Source: Phascolomyces articulosus
Lineage: Eukaryota > Mucoromycota > Mucoromycetes > Mucorales > Lichtheimiaceae
Length of the DNA: 64,000 nt
NCBI GenBank assembly: GCA_025677815.1
Contig: JAIXMP010000028.1
Span: 1 to 64,000, forward strand
Direction: 5' to 3'
The notes beneath the pieces are model-generated. The model worked only from the letters and a program-made list of their open reading frames with translations. It was not told where the DNA came from and did no database searches. Below, in pieces: positions 1-12,795 of this stretch. The position numbers were made by a program, and so were the translations under genes. The stretch's first letter is position 1. The number at the start of each line of letters is the position of its first letter.

Positions 1-776
1 GTGCCAACTTCATGTCCGGTGTATTAAACAGCTATTTGGGTCGCATCAAGGTCAATCATACGCTCACTAGTGCATTCCATCCCCGTACCAATTCTAAAGT
101 GGAACGAACCAATGGTATACTGAAGCAAATGATACGCAAATATTGTAATGGAAGGATCCATCTTTGGGACCAATTTGTTGAACCTTCCGTATTTGCCTGC
201 AATGTTCGAAAGCATCGTACTACTGGGTTTAGTCCTTTTTTCCTCGTTTATGGTCAAGAACCTGTGTTGCCTGGTGATCATCTCCGACCATTCATGGATA
301 TTTCGGAATCCACTCAAGAAGATTCACTTGCTGTCTCTAGTCGTGCTCAAGAAGTTCATCGTTTGCGTGAGACGCGAGCGCGGGCTGAACAACGGTTAAA
401 ACAAAACGCTCTCAAGGATAAAGCACTCTGGGATGCAGCTTTAAAGCCTCAAAAATTTCTTGTGAACGACCATGTTTTGATGCGACATGAAAACAAATTC
501 AGCCTCGAATTTAACTGGAAAGGCCCCTTCAAAATCATTGCCTCAAGACCAAATCGCGACATCTACCAACTAGAAGACTTACATGGAAAAATATATGATT
601 CTTGGGTTCATACCGATCGTCTCCGTCCTATTAATAATGATTCCGAAATTACTTCTGATCCTTGGTTTGACCCCACCGCCGCTCGCGCTGCTGAACGCCG
701 TTATATGCATGCTTCCAATCGAATTGCTTTGTTGTCCGAGGACGTACAACATTCTGGGGAGAGGATATTGTCGTAA
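1..776 (+). mobile_element. Ty3/gypsy retrotransposon integrase, 3' end only
   Basis: The frame is open from the left edge (the first complete codon is at base 3), so the element starts outside the window. The first residues match the end of an integrase catalytic core: the GANF stretch, then HPRTNSKVERTNG, whose Glu fits the third residue of the D,D-35-E triad (usual form HPQTNGQVERFN). After that come W-D-Q, the TGFSPF/LVYG motif and a C-terminal GPF/Y module (WKGPFKI to VHTDRLRP). The frame stops with TAA at 774-776, a normal place for a gypsy pol to end. The 5' part (gag, protease, RT, RNase H) cannot be seen. I see no internal stop, so this copy may be fairly young. Confidence 0.9.
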
Positions 777-819
777 CTAAAAATAAGGGTTACTACCATT
801 TCCTTTTTTAATTTATTTT

Positions 820-1142
820 TGTAACACCTTATCGCTGCTATCGTATTTGCATTTTATTATGCCACGTATTTATCATCCATCATCTTATTAATTATTCGAA
901 CACGTATTCAATTGACAGTCATGAACACGTATCGCATCCTCCATTATTCCACGTATACATATTATTATCATTAGTTTTATTATATAATTTATTATTATCA
1001 CAAGTAGTTAGAAAACATATAAATACCCCTGACCATTAAAACAATAAACGACATCTTTCACGTTACTCTTTATTTTATCACTACTCTTCTGTTATCTCCA
1101 TTTCTATTGGCTTGGTATTGATCCGCCATAATTATCACGACA
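820..1142 (+). repeat. Candidate 3' LTR of the gypsy element
   Basis: The interval begins TGTAACACC and ends CACGACA, giving TGT...ACA ends. It carries a TATAAATA box at 1018-1025 and lies just after the pol stop, where a 3' LTR is expected. Against the call, no polypurine tract directly precedes base 820; a purine-rich stretch sits nearer 777-789. The matching 5' LTR is outside the window, so the boundaries are guesses. Confidence 0.35.
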
Positions 1143-3234
1143 ATAGTGCAGTATATCATTGGTAAAAAAAAAATATGTATAACAACAAACATCGTGTGCT
1201 TCATTGGACTATAGTATAGTAATACCATCATCATCAAATGAGAAATAAATCATTTTACTACTGCCTTTTGATGATTGTGCTACTTGCTGTTGACATAAAT
1301 AACAGTATGTTTAATCTCATGATGCACATTCACACAGCCGGTAAAACAAAAATCGTAAATGCATACTAAAAACGAAAGACTCCCCGATTTGGTTATCTTG
1401 ATATTATAATACCCCGATTACTGGTTATGGTATGACGATTGCATTTTATAGATGACGTACAATAACCATTAATTCATTTTGTTCACTATCATCTTTTTAT
1501 TGATCTGTTGGACAACATAACAGTTCCTGATTTCTGATGAAAGTGTATAACTTTTATAGTATGTTAGTCATTCCATTGCCACAAAAAAAGTGTCAAAGAT
1601 ATTTTAACCATCGAAATATAATACATGTTTTGTTAACGAATCAGTATGTATAAAGCAAAGTAGCAATATATTCCGCGTTTTAATAAAACACGGCCATACC
1701 TTATAATGATAGTAACAACAGGGAAAAAAAGTATTACAAGTACCTATTATAATGATTATTAATGCTGATGTAATAAACAATTGAAAATGAACGAGTGATG
1801 GTAGTGAACGATACAAAAAAATGAATATAATATACAATAGTATTAAAAAAACAAAGCAATAAAGTCGACCTATGTATTTTATTTTATTTTTGACAGGAAA
1901 TAAAGATAAATCCTGGTTAAAAGACAATTTTGTTAACTAAATTTTTGGAGCATTTACCTGGGATTTGTCATCTTTTTCTATATTTTCTCATACCACAATC
2001 TAAACTGATCATGTGCAACATTTACTAGTTGCTCCCACTTAAATCCTCGGAAAACACTAAATTACCTATTGTCCAAAACTTTTGCATGAACTTCTTTAGA
2101 TGATCTAAAAAGAAAATCAAAGAAGTATAAAGATTATTGTTATTCGTTACCATTATAACAAAAAAACTGTTACCAGCAGTACGCTACTACTATTTACATC
2201 AGTTAATATTTTAATTTAAACAAAGTTTGTGAGTATATCTCATTCTTGGCTTCTGTGGTTACGGTAATGTACATTATACAAATCCACACGCGCGCACATG
2301 ATGTTGAAGGAGAATAGAAGGTGACTGAGCAAAAGGATCAAATTCACGCACATTCCATATACAGTGTTAAAAACAGCCCTTGAGTCGTGTAAATTAAAAT
2401 CCGCTCACAATACCCATTGATACTTAGTTACATTATGAATCTGTCAAAAAAAAAAAGGAGTCAAAAGATGTTGGTCGCTAATACCACATTCGTGGTTTTC
2501 CCATTATACAATACGATATGTAGCCCCACGCACTTTTTAGTACACACACACACACACACACTGATAGCATTGGGAATCAATCGTGCCACATCACCACCAA
2601 AGCCTTTTTCGAAAACTTGCTTATTTTAGTTTTTGACCTGCTAATAAGTATTCATCTTTTTGCTTCTCACGCCGGTTTATTATTTGAATAAACAATTTCT
2701 CGTTATTCTTTGGAACCGTATTCCTTATATCGTCGCATGACTCTAATGACAACAACAACCAGTTGTTACTAACATACACACGTTTTTTTTTCTTTACCCA
2801 GCCTATGGAACTTTTAAGCTGACTACAACATTACCCAAGCTAACAAGAACAAAATAATGACAATAACAATGCATTAAATTAACACTATGTTGTGAGGATC
2901 TGTCTTTGGAATATACCTTTTTTTTTTTGTTATACTAAAAAATAACGATAGACATTATTTAAAATGGGATTGTATGGTTTAAATCTCAAATCAAAAATCA
3001 AATTCAACCTTTTTTATGCATGAAGAAAGACGAAACCAAAAATAGATAAAAACGCGTTTACTTGATGTACCACTGAAAAGTGCGGGAACACAATGACAAA
3101 GGATCTAGGTCATTTGTGAGAATTATTTTATTTCCTTGATCCAAAAGAACCACCATGGAAGGAACAGAAGATCAAAAAAAGTAGTATCCACCGTAGTCTT
3201 TATTCTTGTAGTATCATGAACAAATGTTTGTATT
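1143..3234. other. AT-rich intergenic DNA, no gene seen
   Basis: No reading frame here has convincing codon use or a recognisable motif. A (CA)n microsatellite lies at about 2542-2561. Several A and T homopolymers are present. Confidence 0.6.
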
Positions 3235-3245
3235 TATATAAAAAG
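3235..3245 (+). promoter_or_regulatory. Possible TATA box of the MFS gene
   Basis: TATATAAAAAG lies about 105-115 bases before the MFS start codon at 3351, a plausible spacing for a fungal promoter. In such AT-rich DNA this could be chance. Confidence 0.35.
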
Positions 3246-3350
3246 AGATTCAAAAATACAAACACGCCCATTTTTTTTCTTCTCTTGGTTCTTTTTTCCA
3301 ATTTAACATCAATCCATCGTTGATTATTAACTATATAACAAAAAGTAGTA

Positions 3351-5286
3351 ATGGCACCACATCCAGAAGATAACGATGAAAAGGCTGAAGTCGTCCATGC
3401 CGATTCTTCGGAAACACCAGATAGTGATTCTACTAATGCTGAGAAAGGTGGATTTCAACAGCGGTATGTTAAAAGTGAAGCAGAGAAGCGGTATCTTCGA
3501 AAAGTCAATATTGCGTTTATACCTTTAGTGACTTGGATTGTGATGGTGCAGGTAAACAATGTTATTTGTTAAATAAGCTTTACAATGACTTTTTTTTTTT
3601 TAAAAAAAAAAATAAAACTCAACTATATAACAATAATAATAGTTCGCAGATAAAGCATCTCTCGCAATTTCAGCTGTGCTTGGGATATATGATGATACAG
3701 GAATTACTGGATCTCAATTCAGCTGGCTCGGTAGTATCTTTTTCTTGGGCTACTTGATCATGCAAATACCCAACCAAATTCTTGTTCAAAAAATGCCAAT
3801 TAAACGATATCTTGGTGTCTGTATTATAATTTTTGGTGCTGTAAGTTTATTTTTGACTTTTTTTTTTTTGTTATTTAACATCTCTTACTTCTTGTGTTGT
3901 CTTCACGCTAACTTATTATGATCATAATCAAAAGATAATGTTATTTACAGCTATGGCAAACAAATTTCAAGAGCTTTTGGCACTTCGTTTTCTCTTAGGT
4001 CTCTTTGAAGCAACATGTCTCCCATGTATCTATATTATTGTTCCAAACCTTTACCGACGTGAGGAACAAACATTTTATTTTGGAGTTGTGACTATGTGTC
4101 AGGGCGTTGGATCAATTCTCGGGAACCTAGTAGCTGTAGGTGTATCTCAAATGGGTGGTGATAGACTTGGTCTTGCCATGTGGAGGTAAATAACATGATT
4201 CAAAAATGATTATTATTATCATTTTAGTATATAATTGTTAATAATTTATTTTTTAATTAAAGATGGAACCATATAATATTTGGTGCTTTCACTGTTTTTC
4301 TTGGTATCCTATGCTTCTTTTTCTTATTGGATGATCCACGGTCATGGGTGTTACGCCTCACAGAAGAGGAACACAAAATTGTTGACAAACGAACACAAGA
4401 TAACGCTGTAATTCGAAATAAGGAGATCAAATACAAACACTTTATCGAAGCAATAAAGGAACCACGTCTATATCTTATTGGTATTGCTTCCATTTGTATT
4501 AACATGCAGAACGGTGGACTTTTGGTCTTCAGTGCTCAGTTGATTCGTACACTTGGTGATTTTACGGTAAAAATAATAAATAATAGCAATCAAAGAAAGG
4601 TAACGTCCGTTGACATTAGTAGCTGGATAACTAATATAAAATGCATATACATAAAAATAGCCAACCGAATCCATTCTTCTTAAAATGCCAGGTGGTGTTG
4701 CTGCATCAATTTTCATTATTACAGCATCCATCATCGCACGTCGCATTCGGCAAATTGCCTATACTGGAATGGTCATGTGTCTCATTAGTTTAGCTGGTGT
4801 TATCATTTTAGCTGCAGCTCCGCACGGTGCTATCAAACTTTTGGGTTACTATTTGAGTTGGGCTATGGGTGGCGCTGGGTCTCTTTTTATCGTCACTGTT
4901 GGAACAAATGTCAGTGGTTATAGTAAAAAAATCTTTTATAACAGTGTGCTGGTTATCTTTACCACAGTTGGAAACTTCATTGGCCCATTGGTAAATACAT
5001 TTAATGTTTCTACTGTTTTACTGCATCATGTACTATTGTTTCTTCTAGCAGCTCACTAAAAATTTGATATTACTAGGTAATGCTCGAACGAGAAATCCCC
5101 ACCTATAAGACGGGTATGATTGTTTATTGTATTGGAAATGCAATTGCATTCCTCTGCTTCTTTATTGCAAGAACACTCATGGCAAGAGAAAATAAGAAAC
5201 GGTTGGAAAATCCTCCTACAGAAACACTTGATGTAAATGGTGATTACACTGACCAGGAGGATCGATCATTTATTTATAAATTGTGA
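3351..5286 (+). CDS. MFS transporter, allantoate permease (Dal5) / anion:cation symporter family
   Basis: Six exons join in frame: 3351-3551, 3643-3840, 3935-4185, 4263-4566, 4661-4990 and 5077-5286, giving about 497 residues, normal for the family. The protein has a hydrophilic N-terminus, then RKVNIAFIPLVTW and the FADK motif of helix 1. Further family marks are WLGSIFFLGYLIMQIPNQ, ALRFLLGLFEA, a central loop after FLLDDPRSW, LLKMPGG, and GTNVSGYSKK before GNFIGPL. Exon 3 must use the acceptor at 3933-3934 (giving IMLFTAMANKF), because the later CAG at 3948-3950 breaks the frame. Family members carry allantoate, nicotinate, vitamins or other organic anions across the plasma membrane; the substrate cannot be told here. 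No metabolic genes flank it. Confidence 0.9.
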
Positions 5287-6458
5287 TGCTTACATTTATA
5301 TATATAGTCCTTAAGACCATTGTATGGTTGTTATTTTATTAATATTATTTTTTATAAGTTCGAATTATGTATAATATATGGATTTTACCATTATATAATA
5401 ATACGCAAGAAGATTTTTTCCCTAAATTTCAACAAAAAGGCATTTTTTATTCAAATATCATGGCAGCAATACTAGTTTTTGTTATTACAGTGTAAATATA
5501 AGTAACACATCGTCATGACGCTGTAATTCTTAACTCACACCTTTTTGAATCTATTAAGACATATATTGAATCACAACTTCTAAAAAATATGTAGATACTG
5601 TACTTGGTTCTGAGTAAACTAGCAATTTATTGATTCATGGTGAACGACTATTTATCACCCCTTAACCCACAGAAAGGGTACTTTATGCAGAGCTCTGAAG
5701 AAGCACTGATTTCTATAATTGTATGTAGTATTCAAGATTACCGGGGTTGTAAAGATGAAAAAAGTATCATACCAAAGAAGAGTGTGAATCGTCATTTGCC
5801 TTATGTCAAGGCATCACATGGCGGCTTTTTTTTAGCAACATCCGTTTAACACTTAATATTTTACAAAGCCCAGGAACTCCCCCCTACTACACCTTTTTTA
5901 GTGTTCAACATTAACCAGATTGGTGAGCGCCATAAAAGCCACGGTCGTACAATTCATGTTGAGTTTCTATTTAATTCTGAATATGGTTATAGTTACTTTT
6001 TAATATTGGCACAGTCCATGTTATTCTATATCATGGCTATATAATAATATAGACGAGTTCTATTATACACTCTTTTCTCCATACAGTGTTAAATAAAATA
6101 AAACGTCGTGCCCGCTTGTAGTTTCATTTACCATAGCAACGATAAACAATTTCAAACGACAACTACATTATGATGTCACTACCTGTTGTTATTTTAATAA
6201 AAAAAAAGTTCTACCAAATAAATAGAGTTTAACGGCAGAAATATACTTGTAACAAGCCGCATTAGCGAATGTGAGATATAGAATATTCCGTGTGTACCAC
6301 AAGGAGTCGAGGGCTTAGTTTTCTCCAGTAGTACACTGTCGGTGATGATGATTTAAATATGGGACATCATACCAGGTTATTTTGGTGATTCTTTTCTCTT
6401 TTTTTTTGGTTCTGTTGATTTTTTTATAATCCAGAAACGATCATTATCAAAAGCAAAG
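5287..6458. other. Intergenic region, no gene seen
   Basis: This is the downstream flank of the MFS gene and upstream flank of the first kelch gene. A 70-codon open stretch at 5637-5849 has no recognisable motif, so I do not call it. Confidence 0.6.
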
Positions 6459-8800
6459 ATGTTATCATTGTTATTACTATCAGTCTCTGGGCTATTAGTA
6501 CATGCAATCACGCCACAACCTCGAGCTGACGCAGGTAACTTATAGTCACTTTTTCAATTACAAAACAATGGATGTTTTTGTAGTTGTTTTGGGTTATTAA
6601 AAAATAAATCGGTTTTTTTCAGGTTGTGCATATATGTCAACGGAAGCCAAAATTTATTGTTATGGAGGACAACGATTTATATACTTAAGTGAAGGCGGTA
6701 TCACTACAATGTTTGATCCATACTTTGTTAGTCTTAATTTAGCACAGGATTGGGAAGTTAATACTGATATGCAAAATGGATGGGAACAAGTCAATCATGA
6801 CGTTGGACAGAACCACCACTTTCCAATGGTAGCTGTACCTAATCAACGTCGTCTTTTCATGGATGGTGGAGGTGGTGGATCCGACGCCGGAGCTGCCGTG
6901 ATCGCCAGGTACAAAACAGCCTATATCAATACAGAATCTGACGATGGCTGGACCGAAGTCATTCCGTCTCGAACTGATAGCAGAGTGTGAGTACAACGAT
7001 TTTAACTTTTTGCCCTCCAAATGATAATGATGATGCATACGCTTTAATTAATCTGTTGTTCGATACGTTATTACTTTATACGCATATAATTTTAGAATGA
7101 CGCATACAGCTACACTAGGAAGAGATAACAATACCATTTACATTTGGGGTGGATATAGGTACATGATAGTGATAAATAATAATTTCTACTTCTTAGTATA
7201 CTATTATCCTATAAATTCATGATTTATGTCGCTAATAGATGCTGTTCTTGATTAAAAGGAGCGGATTGACTGGCGGTACAGCGCAGGGTGAAGAAACTTA
7301 TCCTCGAGAGATGAATATATTCAATATCAAAGTAAGATTAAAATATGCCAGTTGCTTTTCCTACAAAGTATTAAGTGTATTTTATGAAACCTTTATAATA
7401 TATATAGGAGTGGCGATGGAGTACAGGGAGTTTGGCACAACAAGGACAAATGTATCAAACTGCAGTTCTAGTAGGATCTTCCATTTACTATATCGGTGGT
7501 TTATATCGTGCAACAACAAGTCTTGTTGCGGTTCAAATGAATGGAGTTTTAATATTTAACACTGATAGCGGTGAATGGCAAAATCGAGGTATCGGTGGAT
7601 CAGTAGTTCCTTCAACGAGAATTCGTCACACAACAACCTTAAGTAAGATTATCACTTATATCCAATTACGTTATATTTATTACTACATAAATGATACGTC
7701 CTGGTGAAACCGTACTTCTAATAAATTTAAATTTTATTATTTAGAACCAAGCACAGGAGAAATAATCATGTTTGGTGGCCAAAATCCTAGTAAGTAAAGT
7801 GATAATGATGTGGTATCCCTTTAGGATTTAATTAGTAATGATGCTTCTATTAAATTATGATAGGTGACAACACTCAAGCTCGAGATGACTATTTTTATAT
7901 ATTAAATACCCAAGGTGAACTAAGCTGGAGAAATACAACAATACAGGAAGATGGTAGTTCTTTCGGTGGAAATGGAATACTTGGACATGCTGGTATGTGA
8001 TATAATGATTTTTTAAATTTTCTACAGTATAGGATTAAATGGGTGTGTAACCCAATTATAAGCAATATCGATATTTATTGATGCTCGCGTCTTGTGTGTT
8101 CATTTGTAGCTGTTCTTGTTGAAAATTACTTATTCGTCATGTTTGGAAACATTAATCTTCTCGATGATCCCTGGCCATATAATATTACAAACAGAGTATG
8201 GGCAATGGATGTAGACCGCTGGGCTTGGGTTTCTTCAGTTAGTGCTATTACACCTGATCCTGTACTTTCTACAGATGATACTACACCACCAGGAAATGAA
8301 GGAGGTACTCAAGATGATGGTTCTAGTGGATCATCTTCGACCAATGCTGGTACTATAGCAGGAGCAGTGGTAGGCGGAGTTGCTGGTGTAGTTATTATTG
8401 CTGCCATAGCATTCTTTTTCATTCGAAAGAAAAGACAACAGTCGCCTGAAAAAGTTGAATTGAACAGAGAAAGAATGCTTCCTGATGAAGAACCAGGAAA
8501 TGATAATTCCAACAGGCATATTTCACCCGCTTCACAACGTTGTAAGTATTATAATTCATATAATATATATATTTGGGAGCATTGTGTTATTTTTTATGTT
8601 ATAACTTACTTTTTTTAAAACGTGTATATTTTCATATATAATCAGATTCTTCCCAAGATAGCAGCACAGAAGTCGAAAATTCCGAAGGTCCTGTATCCCC
8701 CTACGGTACTGAAAAACCTGATGGTTTGGTTGCGGCTAATGACGGTGGTTATACTCAACGTTTCGTGATGGAACCTGTTAAACCAGATGGTGGAGGATAG
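6459..8800 (+). CDS. Kelch-propeller single-pass membrane protein, tandem copy 1
   Basis: Nine exons join in frame: 6459-6534, 6623-6986, 7096-7158, 7259-7331, 7408-7642, 7745-7789, 7864-7992, 8110-8541 and 8646-8800; about 523 residues. Residues 1-18 form a hydrophobic signal peptide. Six kelch strands follow: YCYGGQR, FMDGGGG, YIWGGYR, YYIGGLY, IMFGGQN and FVMFGNI, consistent with a six-bladed beta-propeller outside the cell. A Ser/Thr/Gly/Pro-rich stalk leads to a glycine-rich transmembrane helix (about 408-434), a basic stop-transfer RKKRQQ and a cytoplasmic tail ending KPDGGG. Close paralogues follow at 9538 and 13722. Kelch propellers bind proteins or glycans. No catalytic residues are evident, so a surface receptor or adhesin role is inference. 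Confidence 0.88.
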
Positions 8801-9537
8801 AATTATTAAGTAATAGAAATACCTATTGATTATTATTAATATTTAACCTTCAAGACAAATTTATTAGTTATAAATGTTATTTTTTTGTTTTATACATTCT
8901 ATTACTTCTAAATCAAACAACATTAACATGTACTTCTTCGTATATATTTAATAAATATTTTTATACACATTCACTAGTAGCGTTTCCAGATATATTTCTA
9001 GTAGCTAACTCCTATCGCGGGAGAAAAAATAGAAAAATAAAAAACAGATAAAAAAAGTAAATGGTAAATAAAAGGTCAGGTAGTCGGTGTAATATTGACT
9101 TTTATACTGAATAAATAAGCTTGATACACAAGGTGATGAAATCCTCAGGGAACAGCATCAGTTACTACATGCAAATTCAGTAAAGTATATCGTCATAACT
9201 ACACCCCAATCTTAAAAATTGTGTAAGTAAAGTTATCAAAACCGGTTTTGTGTGTGCTACCTCAATCCTACAAAAAAATGTATGTAGCAAAGCCAAAATA
9301 AAGAAGCACTTTTTTCGGTTCAGCCCCTGAATATAAAAATAAACAATGTTTCCTTCTTGTGAAGATTGTACGACAGTCAAAAGTAGATTCAAAGAACTGT
9401 ATGAGACTAGTATGTTTGTGGTACGTAGGCTTAGATGTTTTTACCCGAAACATTCAGAAAGTTGGTGATATAAATAAAGGATAACATACACTTGACCCTC
9501 TTCTTTTTATTTTGTTATATAAAAACCTTTAATTAAA
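8801..9537. other. Spacer between kelch copies 1 and 2
   Basis: About 0.74 kb of AT-rich DNA, probably the 3' UTR of copy 1 and promoter of copy 2. No supported gene on either strand. Confidence 0.6.
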
Positions 9538-12118
9538 ATGCTGGCATTACTAGCAGTAAAAAGGGTTTCTCTATCGCTATTTTTGCTATCAAATTATTGT
9601 TTTTTAGTACATGGACTCACATCACAGCCTAGAGTTGATGCAGGTAATATCATAATAATCATTATAATCAAATAATCATAAAATAACAAACATCTACTGT
9701 ATAAGATTTTTAAGTAAAAAAGCAACTATTGATAAATCTATTCTCCATTCTTTTTTTAGATTGTGCATACATGTCAGTAGATGCAAAAATATACTGCTAT
9801 GGTGGGCATCGTTATACAGTGTATAGTGAAAGTGGACCCACTGCTTTCTACGATCAATATTTCATTAGCCTTAGTTTGACACAAAGTTGGGATGTTAATA
9901 CTGATATGCAAAATGGATGGGAGCAAGTAAATCATGATTATGAGCAAAACCATTTTTCAACAATGGTAGCTGTACCAGATCAAAATCATATTTTTATGGA
10001 TGGTGGTGCAGGAACTGATGAATCTGGGAGAGTGATTATTCCAAGATATAGAACAGCCTACATTGATCTAAAATCAAATAATGGTTGGTCTGAGGTCATT
10101 CCATCGCGAAGTAGTAGTCGGCTGTAAGTGTTTAAAATTTTACTTTTGGACTATATGTTGAGTTTCTTTAATTCGTTTATGGTGCTAATGACATATCATT
10201 TAATGGTTCCTTTATTACTAGTATGCAACATACCGCGGTACTTGGACCAGATAATAACACAATTTATATTTGGGGTGGAACGAGGTATATAGTTTTAATA
10301 TTCTTCTTTAATGCAATGTATAATTTTTCTAACGCTGGTTAATTAAAAAAAACTAATTCCATGAACACTCATGTGTTTTATAATATATCTTACAAGAAAC
10401 GAGTGGACTGGTGGTATACCTGTCGGCGAAGAACAATATCCTCGAGAAATGAACATGTTCGATATCAGGGTAGGATACTAAAATAAGGGCTTTTATTTAC
10501 AATGTTTTCATATATAAAAGTTATTAAGCACCATCGTCCACTTCCTCAATTTTTATAATATAATATAGGAGTGGCGATGGAGTACAGGAAATATGGCACC
10601 ACAAGGATATATCTTCCAGAAGGCTGTGGTCGTAGGATCTTCCATCTACTATATTGGTGGTTTATATCAAACAACAACTGGTCTTGAAAAAGTTCAAATG
10701 AATGACCTTTTGATTTTTGATACAGATACTGGTAGTTGGCAAAATCGAAATATCGGTGGCTCAGTAATTCCTACAACAAGAATTCGGCATACAGTAACTT
10801 TGAGTAATATCTTTGCTACTCTTATTATTATATTTATTTATATCTGACGTATTTATTTTTAAATGTGCTAAATATATATAAAAATTATGTTTTATTTTCT
10901 ATTATATATAGAGCCAAGTACAGGAGAAATTATCTTGTTCGGTGGTCAAGATGTACAAGATCCAAGTAAGTAAAATTGATATATAATATACCCCTTTAAC
11001 AAATAAAAACGTGATAAGAAATTAAATATATTCACAATTATGAGAATATTAGGTAGAATAGAAGTTGGCGATAATCCTGTGGATGACTATTTCTATATAT
11101 TGAACACTCAAGGTAGCCTTTCCTGGAGCAACACAACGTTACAAGAAGATGGTGGTTCTTTTGGTGGATACGGAATACTTGGTCATTCAGGTACCTGTTT
11201 TATTTTTTATTTTCTTGGCCTGTTTAGTGTAAAATTATCTCAGGATTAGATGAGATAATAAGAATAATTGTTGGAGAGTCATTCAATATAGCATAACAAA
11301 CAATTGTATATCAATAGGCTAATAGAATTATCTTTTTAAAAATGGTATTTTTAGCGGTTCTTGCAAGAGACTATTTATTCATAATGTTTGGAACTATTAA
11401 TTACATTGATGATCCTTGGCCATTTAATAACACAAACATAATACGGGTAATGGATGTAAATCAATGGAGTTGGATATCCTCTGTTGATCCTCTAACACCT
11501 GGATCTGACCCTAATACGAATGATTCTACTGATGGGACTAGATCAACACCAGGAAGTAGCGATGGTTCTTCTTCAGTTAACGTTGGAGTTATAATAGGAG
11601 CAGTAGTTGGGAGTGTTGCAGGATTAGTTGTTATTGTGGGACTCATTATCGCATACTTCTTTACCCGAAGAAAAAGACTTCAATCAAATGATAAAGAGGA
11701 AGGATATCAATCAAGGACCCCCCCTGATGGAAAAGATGCTCCACCATCGGACTTTGCTGATTACGATATAAATGATGGTTTTAAAAAAGGTACGCAATCT
11801 TGTTCTCAACACTGTAAGGATACTCCTCCATTTTTTTATTACATTTATTTGGTTATAACATGGATTAATTTCTTCAATATGGGTACAATATATATATATA
11901 TATATATATATTCAGATTCGCAGAGAAGCTCCAATGCGGATATTGCACATTCTAAAGATAATGTCGCCCATTTCACTTTACAAGCACAAGATCAACCTCC
12001 AGACCCGTATAGTTCAACAAAACCCGATGGCGTGGTAGCACCTCGTATCATCAATAATGGAAAAAACATACAACAACAAACTTCTACAATATCACCTATC
12101 AAACCAGATGGAGAATAG
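9538..12118 (+). CDS. Kelch-propeller single-pass membrane protein, tandem copy 2
   Basis: Nine exons: 9538-9643, 9760-10123, 10222-10284, 10397-10469, 10569-10803, 10912-10965, 11053-11190, 11355-11813 and 11916-12118; about 564 residues. Exons 2, 3, 4 and 5 have exactly the lengths of copy 1 (364, 63, 73 and 235 nt), with the same intron phases. The signal peptide is longer (about 28 residues). The kelch strands are YCYGGHR, FMDGGAG, YIWGGTR, YYIGGLY, ILFGGQD and FIMFGTI. The stalk is Ser/Thr/Asp-rich; the helix near 436-462 is followed by TRRKRLQ. The cytoplasmic tail has one KPDG near the middle of the last exon and ends IKPDGE. Exon 6 is three codons longer than in copies 1 and 3. Function is unknown; a surface sensing or adhesion role is inferred from topology. 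Confidence 0.88.
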
Positions 12119-12182
12119 AATAAGTAATAAAATGTTGATAATTTTTTCCAGTGTGATACATATCGACGACTGGGTCGATTAA

Positions 12183-12209
12183 AGCTTTATGGCCTTTCGG
12201 CCAAAGGCT
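12183..12209. other. Perfect-loop hairpin 65 bases after kelch copy 2
   Basis: The arms pair over 11 bases around a TTTC loop (core TGGCC-TTTC-GGCCA), with a single bulged A on the left arm. It would fall in the 3' UTR of kelch copy 2. It is unusually GC-rich for this window. Copies 1 and 3 do not have it. Confidence 0.5.
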
Positions 12210-12471
12210 AAAATGCTCATCATTTGTAAGATGGTTCTATGCCAACATTTTGATATGACTGTTGTTGTTTAATATATTATTCATTTCTACGTTTCACATA
12301 ACTTTCTTAATCATTGCTGTTGATGTCAAGCCCATCATATTGTTTCAAGCAAGTGTATTAATTAATTTCATAATTGGACTATTATAATTTATACAACACT
12401 TTGACCACCACATCATTACATATGTTAGAGTAATGTCCTCGTCTATATACGTAGTAAATAGCAATCAGAAA

Positions 12472-12795
12472 TCAGTAGTATAAATTTTTGTTACCGAGAA
12501 TGTGTGTCAACAGAGAACATAAATAATAAAGAAATGCACCTAGTTGAATGACTGCGGGTCTTTGCTTCGGTGTGAAAATCGTATCACTTTCAATAAGCGT
12601 ATTGATCCCTTCAAAAGTACTTCTCTTCATGCGAAATTCGTGTCGAAAGTCCTGGTCATCCACTTCGTCTGACAGTATGATCGCTTTCCAATCATGAGCC
12701 TTTAGCTTGGACTGAGTTCTTGAAGTAAAGTAGGGGGTTTGCAAAAGGGTTTGGACATTGTCGATGTCCATTCTCTCAACGAGATCCTCATCTTA
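12472..12795 (-). pseudogene. Truncated Harbinger (HARBI1-type) transposase, N-terminal part
   Basis: Reading leftwards, the frame gives a coding-like stretch with DEVDDQDFRHEFRMKRSTF and then TPKQRPAVIQLGAFLYYL. These match the N-terminal part of Harbinger/PIF DDE nucleases, where an FRM-R-TF segment precedes the helix-turn-helix. The frame ends at 12472, before the GNGAS segment and the whole DDE catalytic region, so the copy is a dead fragment. The second fragment at 37.0-38.0 kb shows a similar N-terminal block (LDEDRFRQ, then MERSSF). It sits between kelch copies 2 and 3. Confidence 0.65.

Noticed and set aside
3676..3921. Separate short MFS-like frames as independent genes
   Set aside because: They join through consistent GT/AG introns into one 497-residue carrier.
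9516..9524. TATATAAAA as promoter of kelch copy 2
   Set aside because: It lies only about 20 bases from the start codon, too near for a normal transcription start before the ATG.
11889..11911. (TA)n stretch in the last intron of kelch copy 2 as a functional element
   Set aside because: A simple dinucleotide repeat in an intron; similar runs occur throughout the window.
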